DNA from: Arthrobacter sp. 260
Lineage (GTDB): Bacteria > Actinomycetota > Actinomycetes > Actinomycetales > Micrococcaceae
Length of the DNA stretch: 64,000 nt
NCBI RefSeq assembly: GCF_013116745.1
Contig: NZ_JABFOE010000016.1
Coordinates: 1 to 64,000 of the forward strand
Direction of reading: 5' to 3'
Part shown: piece by piece, positions 56,647 to 64,000 of the stretch
Layout: each line of letters starts with the position of its first letter
How positions within the stretch are numbered: the first letter of the stretch is position 1
The notes under the pieces: generated by a model
What the model saw: the letters and a program-made list of their open reading frames with translations, nothing else
Told to the model about the DNA's origin: nothing
Database searches by the model: none
Translations under genes and position numbers: made by a program

Positions 56647-58494
56647 ATGGAAGGCAGTACAGCTCCATCACCGCAACGGACGGGAATCCCCTCCCGGGTG
56701 GCCGCCCCGCGCGGCGGTGCTGGTCCGGTAGGCGGGCCCGACGGCGGCGCCTCCACCTTTGCCTCTGCATCTGTCTCTGCATCTGTCGGGACTACTTCTC
56801 GGGCTGGTGCCGCTGCCTCGTCACCGGTCTCTGACTATGCGTCCTCGCCAGCCGGTGCTGCTCTCTTGGGGCCCCGGCCCGTTGGCCCCGATCGCAATCG
56901 CGGTGGCGGTGAATCTACCCCAGCTACCCGGTCCGGCAGTCCCAGTCGCAGTCGCGGCGAATCTCCCGCAGCTACCCTGTCCTTCCGTCGCAGTGAATCT
57001 TCCGTTCGGGAGCTGGCCGAAGCCCTCCACTCCCTGCGGCCAGCCGGTGATGCGGCGGGGCTGATTGATCAGTTGCGGGAACTCGAGGATCTGAAGTCCG
57101 CGATCGCGGGCGTCCAGGCGCGGATCACGGTGGCTGTCGACGTGGCCGAACGCCAGGCCCAGGCCGACGCCGGTGTTCCCGCTGGGGAGCAGGGCAAGGG
57201 TATAAGCGCGCAGATCGCGTTGGCCCGCCGTGAGTCCCCGTCCCGGGGTAGCCGGCTCCTCGGCCTCGCACGGGCTTTGGTCACGGAAATGCCCCACACG
57301 TTGGCGGCGTTGCATTGTGGCCAGTTGAATGAGTGGCGGGCGACCCTGTTGGTGAAGGAAACCGCGTGCCTGTCCGCTGAGGACCGGGCAGCGGTCGATG
57401 AGGAACTCGCCCCGGATACGGGGACGTTCGAGGGGCGTGGGGATAAGGCGATTGTCGCGGCGGTGAAGGCCGCCTCGTATCGGAGGGATCCCCGGTCGGT
57501 GGTGAACCGTGCCGCCCGGGCGGTGACGGAACGGTCCGTGAGTATCCGTCCCGCACCGGACACCATGGCCTACCTCACCGCCCTGCTCCCCGTGAAGGAA
57601 GCAGTTGGCACCTATGCTGCCCTGTCCCGTCACGCGGACACTACCCGGGCCGCTGGCGACCCGAGGTCTCGGGGTCAGGTGATGGCTGACACTCTGGTTG
57701 AACGTGTCACCGGGGTCCCCGGGGGCGTCAGCCGGGTCGAGTTGCAGCTCATCATGACCGACCGTGCCCTCTTCCAAGGCGACAGCGAACCCGCCCGGAT
57801 TCCCGGCTACGGCATCGTCGGCTCCCACTGGGCACGCACCCTCCTCCAAACAGCGAAAACTACCGGCAGAACAACCGACGTGAGTACTAGCGATCCCGGG
57901 CCTGCCAGAACCGGCCAGGGCCCCACCGCCACAACTGACCCGGCCGTCGACCCAGCCACTGGATCCGCACCAGCTCCTCCCACCCCGACCGTCGTCGATC
58001 CGGCCGGGAACAGCGTCGACCCTGCACCCCATGCTTTCGATGTGTGGTTGCGTCGGCTTTATACTGCGCCGTCGACCGGGGAGTTGGTGGCGATGGATTC
58101 CAGCGCCCGGCTCTTCACCAGAGCTCAACGACGGTTCATCACCGCCCGCGACGACACCTGCCGGACTCCGTACTGTGATGCCCCGATCCGCCACTTCGAC
58201 CACATCGTGCCCTGGCACCGTGGCGGACCCACCACGATCACCAACGGGGCAGGACTCTGCGAAGCGTGCAATCACACCAAAGAACACCCCGGCTGGACAG
58301 CCCAAACAGTCCCCGGATCAAGACCACAAACACGCCCCCGACACACCTTCAGCATCACCACGCCCACCGGTCACACCTACCACTCCACCGCACCACCCCT
58401 ACCCGGCACCGGAGCTGGCGCCGCAGCTGGCACTGGAGCGACAATCGAGCGGGCACAGGTCAAAGGCCTCAAGCAGGTCAGGTCGCGACCCTAA
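56647..58494 (+). CDS. DUF222 domain-containing HNH endonuclease
   Basis: A 615-residue protein. The ~110 N-terminal residues are Ser/Ala/Gly/Arg-rich low complexity. DUF222 spans ~120-400 ([52 protein letters not shown]). A Pro/Thr linker leads to [23 protein letters not shown] and [14 protein letters not shown]. Members are common, multicopy actinobacterial proteins of unsettled function. AGAGGT abuts the ATG, and the 30 bp upstream match those of the disrupted relative at 28.9 kb at 19 positions. Confidence 0.9.
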   Translation: MEGSTAPSPQRTGIPSRVAAPRGGAGPVGGPDGGASTFASASVSASVGTTSRAGAAASSPVSDYASSPAGAALLGPRPVGPDRNRGGGESTPATRSGSPSRSRGESPAATLSFRRSESSVRELAEALHSLRPAGDAAGLIDQLRELEDLKSAIAGVQARITVAVDVAERQAQADAGVPAGEQGKGISAQIALARRESPSRGSRLLGLARALVTEMPHTLAALHCGQLNEWRATLLVKETACLSAEDRAAVDEELAPDTGTFEGRGDKAIVAAVKAASYRRDPRSVVNRAARAVTERSVSIRPAPDTMAYLTALLPVKEAVGTYAALSRHADTTRAAGDPRSRGQVMADTLVERVTGVPGGVSRVELQLIMTDRALFQGDSEPARIPGYGIVGSHWARTLLQTAKTTGRTTDVSTSDPGPARTGQGPTATTDPAVDPATGSAPAPPTPTVVDPAGNSVDPAPHAFDVWLRRLYTAPSTGELVAMDSSARLFTRAQRRFITARDDTCRTPYCDAPIRHFDHIVPWHRGGPTTITNGAGLCEACNHTKEHPGWTAQTVPGSRPQTRPRHTFSITTPTGHTYHSTAPPLPGTGAGAAAGTGATIERAQVKGLKQVRSRP

Positions 58495-58597
58495 CCACCC
58501 AGGCAGGACAATCACCCAGCACGACTATCACCGTCGCGCGACCCTCACCGCGTCGCGACATCGCCGGATAAGGGAACGCAGCAGTCCCCACCACGGA

Positions 58598-58645
58598 GCG
58601 GCCTGAGCACGGTGCGGCCTGAACACTGAGCGGCCTAAATAGGGT
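58598..58645 (+). repeat. Three 16-bp tandem units
   Basis: GCGGCCTGAGCACGGT, GCGGCCTGAACACTGA and GCGGCCTAAATAGGGT follow one another in the 296-bp gap after the HNH gene. The rest of that gap shows no gene. Confidence 0.7.
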
Positions 58646-58790
58646 GCGAGGGAACAGGAGGTGCGGCATGAGCACGACGCCGTCTGACCATCACCGGGCT
58701 AGTAGTCTTGGAAGCCAGACAACGGAACTTCGACTTATAGATGTGCAAACGTCCTCCCACTGAAACGTCCGCACTGACCAGGAGGATGCA

Positions 58791-59474
58791 ATGACGGCAA
58801 CCGCAACCGCGACCACTGCTGACGAAGTTCTTGCCGAACTCGCTGCGCTCGAAGACCCGAAGATCAAAGCGGTGAACGAACGCCATGGTGACGATCACGC
58901 GGTCAACCTTGGAAAGCTCCGGGCAGTCGCAAAGAAGCTCAAGACCCAGCAGGATCTTGCCCGCGACCTCTGGGCTACCGGTGACACGGCTGCTCGTCTG
59001 GTAGCTCTGCTGATCTGTCGGCCGAAGGCCTTCGAACGCGACGAACTCAATGCGATGCTCCGCGAAGCCCGCGCACCGAAGGTGCACGACTGGCTGGTGA
59101 ACTACGTGGTCAAGAAGAGTCCTCACTCCGAAGACCTCCGGCTCGCCTGGTCAGCTGATCCTGACCCGGTCGTGGCAAGCGCAGGATGGGCCCTGACCTC
59201 GGAGCGAGTGATCAAAGAACCCGACACTCTGGACCTCCCAGGATTGCTCGATGTCATCGAAGCGCAAATGAAGGAAGCCCCCGACCGCCTGCAATGGGCC
59301 ATGAATCAGTGTCTGGCCATGATCGGTATCGAACACTCCGCGTATCGTGCCCGCGCTCTCGCTATCGGTGAGCGCCTGGAGGTACTAAAGGACTATCCCA
59401 CTCCCCCAAACTGCACCTCGCCCTTCGCGCCGAGCTGGATCAACGAGATGGTCAGCCGGCAAGTGAGCAAATGA
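58791..59474 (+). CDS. DNA alkylation repair protein (AlkD-like HEAT fold)
   Basis: A 227-residue all-helical protein with AlkD-type repeats: NLGKLRAVAKKLKTQQDLARDLW, ARLVALLICRPKAFERDEL, VHDWLVNYVVKKSPHSEDLRLAW split over helices. The usual WDLVD reads KVHDWLVNYV here, so activity as a base-excision glycosylase is uncertain. AGGAGG lies 8 bases before the ATG. Its stop touches a strong terminator. Confidence 0.8.
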   Translation: MTATATATTADEVLAELAALEDPKIKAVNERHGDDHAVNLGKLRAVAKKLKTQQDLARDLWATGDTAARLVALLICRPKAFERDELNAMLREARAPKVHDWLVNYVVKKSPHSEDLRLAWSADPDPVVASAGWALTSERVIKEPDTLDLPGLLDVIEAQMKEAPDRLQWAMNQCLAMIGIEHSAYRARALAIGERLEVLKDYPTPPNCTSPFAPSWINEMVSRQVSK

Positions 59475-59514
59475 CAAATGGCCCCCGAACGCATCAGCGT
59501 TCGAGGGCCATTTG
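59475..59514. terminator. Bidirectional terminator between AlkD-like gene and nrdF
   Basis: Arms 59475-59492 and 59497-59514 pair at 17 of 18 positions around a 4-nt loop, with A- and T-rich ends, immediately after the AlkD-like stop and 30 bp before the nrdF stop. Confidence 0.85.
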
Positions 59515-59543
59515 ATCAGCTCATGAGTTAGAGAAAGAAGAGA

Positions 59544-60527
<984 letters not shown>

Positions 60528-60609
60528 TCAATGGTGGGTTGGTTCTTAGTTAAAGCGTACGACGACGGGCGAGCACCCGCCGTCGTACTGGTTGTTCTGA
60601 AGCAGCTGG

Positions 60610-62781
60610 TTACAGCATGCAGCTAACGCAACCGTCTACCTCGGTCCCTTCCAGCGCGAGCTGGCGAAGACGGATGTAGTAGATGGTCTTGATGCCCTTG
60701 CGCCAGGCGTAGATCTGAGCCTTGTTGATGTCACGAGTGGTGGCGGTGTCCTTGAAGAACAACGTCAACGACAGACCCTGATCCACGTGCTGCGTTGCCG
60801 CAGCATAGGTGTCAATGATCTTCTCGAAGCCCAGCTCGTACGCATCCTCGTAGTACTCGAGGTTGTCGTTCGTCAGGTAGGGAGCCGGGTAGTACACGCG
60901 GCCCAGCTTGCCTTCCTTGCGGATCTCGATCTTCGATGCCACCGGGTGAATCGACGACGTGGAGTTGTTGATGTAGCTGATCGATCCGGTCGGCGGCACA
61001 GCCTGCAGGTTCTGGTTGTAGATGCCGTGCTCCATGACCGAAGCCTTCAGTGCACTCCAGTCTTCCTGGGTAGGAATGTGGATGTGCTTGAACAGCTCAG
61101 CAACCTTCTCGGTCTGGGGAACCCATTCCTGGTTGGTGTACTTGTCGAAGAACTCGCCGGTGGCGTACTTGGACCTCTCGAACCCACCGAACGTGGTGCC
61201 CGTCTGGATCGCCAGCAGGTTGGATGCCCGCACTGCGTGATAGACCACCGAGTAGAAGTAGATGTTGGTGAAGTCCAGGCCCTCTTCGGAGCCGTAGTGG
61301 ACCCGCTCCCGCGCCAGGTAACCGTGCAGGTTCATCTGACCCAGGCCAATGGCATGGCTCTGGTCGTTGCCACGGGCGATCGAAGGCACCGAGGTGATGT
61401 TGGACATGTCAGACACTGCCGACAGCGACCGGATGGCCGTTTCGATGGTCAGACCGAAGTCCGGCGAATCCATGGTCTTCGCGATGTTCAGCGAACCCAG
61501 GTTGCAGGAGATGTCCTTGCCAGTCTCGTCGTAGGACAGGTCATCGTGGTACGTGGTGGGCTGCGAAACCTGAAGGATCTCGGAGCACAGGTTCGACATG
61601 ATGATCTTGCCGTCGATCGGGTTGGCCCGGTTCACGGTGTCCTCGAACATGATGTACGGGTAGCCCGACTCGAACTGGATCTCCGCTAGAGTCTGGAAGA
61701 AGTCGCGAGCCTTGATCTTGGTCTTCTTGATCCGGGCGTCGTCAACCATCTCGTAGTACTTCTCGGTGACCGAGACGTCGGAGAACGGCATGCCGTACAC
61801 CTTCTCGACGTCGTAGGGCGAGAACAGGTACATGTCCTCATCCTTCTTGGCCAGCTCGAAGGTGATGTCCGGGATCACAACGCCGAGCGACAGGGTCTTG
61901 ATCCGGATCTTCTCGTCGGCGTTCTCCCGCTTGGTGTCGAGGAAGCGGTAGATGTCCGGGTGGTGGGCGTGCAGGTACACAGCACCGGCACCCTGACGGG
62001 CACCGAGCTGGTTGGCGTAGGAGAAGCTGTCCTCGAGAAGCTTCATCACGGGGATCACGCCTGAGGACTGGTTCTCGATCTGCTTGATCGGCGCACCAAC
62101 TTCGCGGATGTTGGTCAGCGCGAACGCCACTCCGCCGCCCCGCTTGGACAGCTGCAGCGCGGAGTTGATGGACCGGCCGATGGACTCCATGTTGTCTTCG
62201 ATGCGAAGAAGGAAGCAGGAAACCAGTTCGCCACGCTGGCGCTTGCCGGCGTTGAGGAAGGTGGGGGTGGCCGGCTGGAAACGTCCCTCGATGATCTCGT
62301 CGACCATCTGGAGCGCGAGCTGCTGGTCGCCGCGGGCCAGGTGGAGTGCCACCATGCACACACGATCTTCGTAGCGCTCCAGGAAACGCTTGCCGTCGAA
62401 TGTCTTCAGCGTGTAGGAGGTGTAGAACTTGAAGGCGCCCAGGAAGGTCTCGAAGCGGAACTTCTTGTTGTAGGCGCGCTTGTAGAGGTCGCGGATGAAG
62501 TTCATCGAGTACTGGTCGAGGGTTTCCCGCTCGTAGTACTCGTTCTTCACGAGGTAGTCGAGCTTCTCCTCGAGGTCGTGGAAGAACACGGTGTTGTTAT
62601 TGACGTGCTGCAGGAAGTACTGGTGTGCAGCCTCGCGGTCGGCCTCGAACTGGATCTCTCCGTTGGGGCCGTACAGGTTCAGCATGGCGTTGAGCTCGTG
62701 ATAGCCCATGCCATGGAAACGCTCTAGCTGAGGTGCGGCGGTGCCGCCTGCTCCCTTTGTCTCTGTCTCTGCAACAGTCAT
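60610..62781 (-). CDS. nrdE: Class Ib ribonucleotide reductase alpha subunit NrdE
   Basis: Catalytic subunit, 723 residues: [20 protein letters not shown] (active-site Cys), [28 protein letters not shown] (Cys), NLGSLNI and the C-terminal redox pair [10 protein letters not shown]. No ATP cone precedes the core, as is usual for class Ib. The ATG at 62781 is used: it overlaps the nrdI TGA (ATGA); a TTG two codons earlier is unlikely. Confidence 0.97.
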   Translation of the reverse strand: MTVAETETKGAGGTAAPQLERFHGMGYHELNAMLNLYGPNGEIQFEADREAAHQYFLQHVNNNTVFFHDLEEKLDYLVKNEYYERETLDQYSMNFIRDLYKRAYNKKFRFETFLGAFKFYTSYTLKTFDGKRFLERYEDRVCMVALHLARGDQQLALQMVDEIIEGRFQPATPTFLNAGKRQRGELVSCFLLRIEDNMESIGRSINSALQLSKRGGGVAFALTNIREVGAPIKQIENQSSGVIPVMKLLEDSFSYANQLGARQGAGAVYLHAHHPDIYRFLDTKRENADEKIRIKTLSLGVVIPDITFELAKKDEDMYLFSPYDVEKVYGMPFSDVSVTEKYYEMVDDARIKKTKIKARDFFQTLAEIQFESGYPYIMFEDTVNRANPIDGKIIMSNLCSEILQVSQPTTYHDDLSYDETGKDISCNLGSLNIAKTMDSPDFGLTIETAIRSLSAVSDMSNITSVPSIARGNDQSHAIGLGQMNLHGYLARERVHYGSEEGLDFTNIYFYSVVYHAVRASNLLAIQTGTTFGGFERSKYATGEFFDKYTNQEWVPQTEKVAELFKHIHIPTQEDWSALKASVMEHGIYNQNLQAVPPTGSISYINNSTSSIHPVASKIEIRKEGKLGRVYYPAPYLTNDNLEYYEDAYELGFEKIIDTYAAATQHVDQGLSLTLFFKDTATTRDINKAQIYAWRKGIKTIYYIRLRQLALEGTEVDGCVSCML

Positions 62782-63251
62782 ATCCAAAACGCTTCCAATC
62801 CTTGGGCTACTCGGTCAACGTCCTCGGACGTTCCCATTAATTCAAATCTGTAAAGAACCGGGACCCCACACTTGGCGGCAATGATGTCCGCCGCCAGGCA
62901 GTAGGTTTCCCCGAAGTTGGTGTTTCCTGCGCCAATCACGCCACGAATCAAGGATCGGTTTCCCTCGTCGTTGAGGAACTTGATTACCTGCTTGGGTACG
63001 GCGCCCCGCCCGGAGATCCCGCCGTACGTCGGCAGGACCAGCACAAACGGCTGCAGTGCTCTAAGTGTTGGGTCCCGGGTCAGCAGCGGCATCCGTGCCG
63101 ACGCCGTCCCTGTGGCCTCATCCAGTTTCTGGACGAACCGGTGGGTGTTATCCGAGGACGAGGAGAAGTAGATGAGCCGGGCATCGGTCACCCCGCCCGG
63201 CTCGCTGTGAGCCGCTGCGGTGGGTGACGTGTGCACTGCTGTAAGGGTCAT
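62778..63251 (-). CDS. nrdI: Flavodoxin-like protein NrdI
   Basis: FMN protein that supplies superoxide for NrdF cofactor assembly, 157 residues. [18 protein letters not shown] is the FMN phosphate loop; [20 protein letters not shown] and [19 protein letters not shown] are the further NrdI marks. The N-terminal ~25 residues are an extension. It is coupled to nrdE by ATGA. Confidence 0.96.
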   Translation of the reverse strand: MTLTAVHTSPTAAAHSEPGGVTDARLIYFSSSSDNTHRFVQKLDEATGTASARMPLLTRDPTLRALQPFVLVLPTYGGISGRGAVPKQVIKFLNDEGNRSLIRGVIGAGNTNFGETYCLAADIIAAKCGVPVLYRFELMGTSEDVDRVAQGLEAFWI

Positions 63252-63276
63252 GATGAAGGACCCACATCCTGTCGAA

Positions 63277-63531
63277 TCAGGCGACCGAGCTGACCGAGGC
63301 CTGGCTGAGTTCAGCCAGTTCGTTGATCTTGTCCGGACGGAAACCCGACCAGTGATCCTGCTCGGTAATGACTACCGGAGCCTGCATGTAGCCCAGTGCG
63401 CGGACACGCTCCAAAGCTGCTGGATCCTGTGAGATATCCACGCTCTGGTAGGTGATGCCCTTCTTGTCCAAGGCCCGGTACGTGGCGTTGCACTGTACGC
63501 ATGCTGGCTTGGTATAAACCGTGACGGTCAT
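63277..63531 (-). CDS. nrdH: Glutaredoxin-like protein NrdH
   Basis: An 84-residue thioredoxin-fold electron donor to NrdE, with Cys11-Val-Gln-Cys14 ([14 protein letters not shown]) and the C-terminal [10 protein letters not shown] specific to NrdH. First gene of nrdHIEF. The ribosome binding site is a GGAGAGGG just upstream of the ATG. Confidence 0.96.
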   Translation of the reverse strand: MTVTVYTKPACVQCNATYRALDKKGITYQSVDISQDPAALERVRALGYMQAPVVITEQDHWSGFRPDKINELAELSQASVSSVA

Positions 63532-63894
63532 AGTCCCTCTCCCCTTGTAATTCTTGGCTTGTCATCGACGCGTATTCAGGAATTGGCGGGCTGTGAACGA
63601 GGGACTTTCCGGTGGTTCTCCGGGGTGCGTCGCTTGTGCCCGCTATGCCAGCGGTTCGATATATAAATACTACATCTAGTGCAAACCTCTGGGTGCGACC
63701 CCAAGATGATGTATTACAAGTATGTCATTCATCGGGTGGTTCGTCCACAGATAATCCACAATCGGACCCCACGGAAATGCGCGGAAACCCGCTGATCCGT
63801 GGCCGTCGTCCACACCCCTGTGGAGTACTTGCGCACAGGCAAAATACTTCTGTGTCGTGAATCGTCGGCGTGTCGTCTATGCGCCGGAGGTTAA
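63532..63894 (-). promoter_or_regulatory. nrdHIEF promoter region with possible NrdR box
   Basis: This 363-bp gap holds no gene. ATACTACATCTAGTGC (63667-63682) resembles the NrdR box (ACACWATATMTAGTGT as known). On the minus strand TTGCAC and TATATAT next to it look like promoter elements, so NrdR could block them. NrdR boxes normally come in pairs; no convincing second box was found at the usual distance. Confidence 0.45.
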
Positions 63895-64000
63895 CTACCC
63901 GAGGGGCTTCTGCGACAGGATCTGGTCCACGCCCATGCGTCCGTCGCGGAAGGTCATCGAGGCTCCCACCAGGTAGAGCCGCCAGACACGGGCAACTTCC
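63895..64000 (-). CDS. Cyclopropane-fatty-acyl-phospholipid synthase family, 3' end
   Basis: The last 35 codons of a gene running off the right edge. VARVWRLYLVGASMTFRDG and MGVDQILSQK are the C-terminal marks of CFA-type SAM-dependent methyltransferases. The stop is a TAG at 63895-63897. Confidence 0.8.
   Translation of the reverse strand, partial: EVARVWRLYLVGASMTFRDGRMGVDQILSQKPLG

Noticed and set aside
63698-63714. Second NrdR box
   Set aside because: Only about 9 of 16 positions fit the consensus, no better than chance nearby.

Overview
The window is high-GC actinobacterial chromosome, most likely from Arthrobacter sensu lato (Micrococcaceae). The evidence is mycothiol-type enzymes (mycoredoxin, S-(hydroxymethyl)mycothiol dehydrogenase), a class Ib nrdHIEF operon, MurT/GatD, two DUF222-HNH genes, and a gene order from relA through secFD, yajC, ruvBAC and yebC to pdxT and thrS that parallels the Mycobacterium tuberculosis Rv2583c-Rv2614c block. 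No rRNA, tRNA, CRISPR array, integrase or phage gene was recognised.

Left part (1-23 kb), housekeeping: a DUF349 protein cut by the left edge, an AbiEi-like protein convergent with and overlapping a bifunctional RelA/SpoT, then on the minus strand secF-secD-yajC, ruvB-ruvA-ruvC, yebC-pdxT. A plus-strand island (murT-gatD, peptidase M3, GNAT, with a minus-strand CapA-like lipoprotein) separates pdxT from pdxS. The minus-strand set pdxS, PIP synthase, HIT protein and thrS follows. The acyltransferase and PimA genes that lie between pgsA and pdxS in mycobacteria are absent here.

Middle (23-45 kb), accessory and redox: VOC protein, mycoredoxin and an NmrA-like protein, then a decaying lipoprotein region. 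That region holds two repeat domains split by an in-frame TAG, a third frameshifted copy, another frameshifted lipoprotein, and a DUF222-HNH gene cut by a complete IS256-family element with 31-bp inverted repeats and a 10-bp target duplication. Next come mscR with its MBL-fold partner, PIG-L deacetylase, a LipM-like protein, two tandem DUF2177 genes, DUF427, an aldo/keto reductase, a thioesterase, a truncated AlkD-like protein, two CNNM/CBS proteins and an ECF sigma-GAF pair. A compact persulfide-detoxification locus follows: a CstR-like repressor divergent from rhodanese-TM, TauE and a CstB-type dioxygenase-rhodanese, with palindromic operators between them.

Right part (45-64 kb): a putative malonate/dicarboxylate module (fused carboxyltransferase, CaiB-family CoA transferase, MatC-like carrier, divergent GntR), a universal stress protein with a pyridoxamine-oxidase-fold protein, a tartrate/D-malate module (LysR, SLC13 permease, divergent TtuC/DmlA dehydrogenase), a second DUF222-HNH gene, an AlkD-like protein, and nrdHIEF with a possible NrdR box. 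The window ends inside a cyclopropane-fatty-acid synthase gene.

Functionally, the accessory part is rich in thiol and sulfur redox genes and in two organic-acid uptake modules, each with its own regulator. The best leads for new biology are the CoA-transferase/carboxyltransferase/MatC module, the ECF-GAF pair, and the motif shared upstream of the two DUF222-HNH genes.
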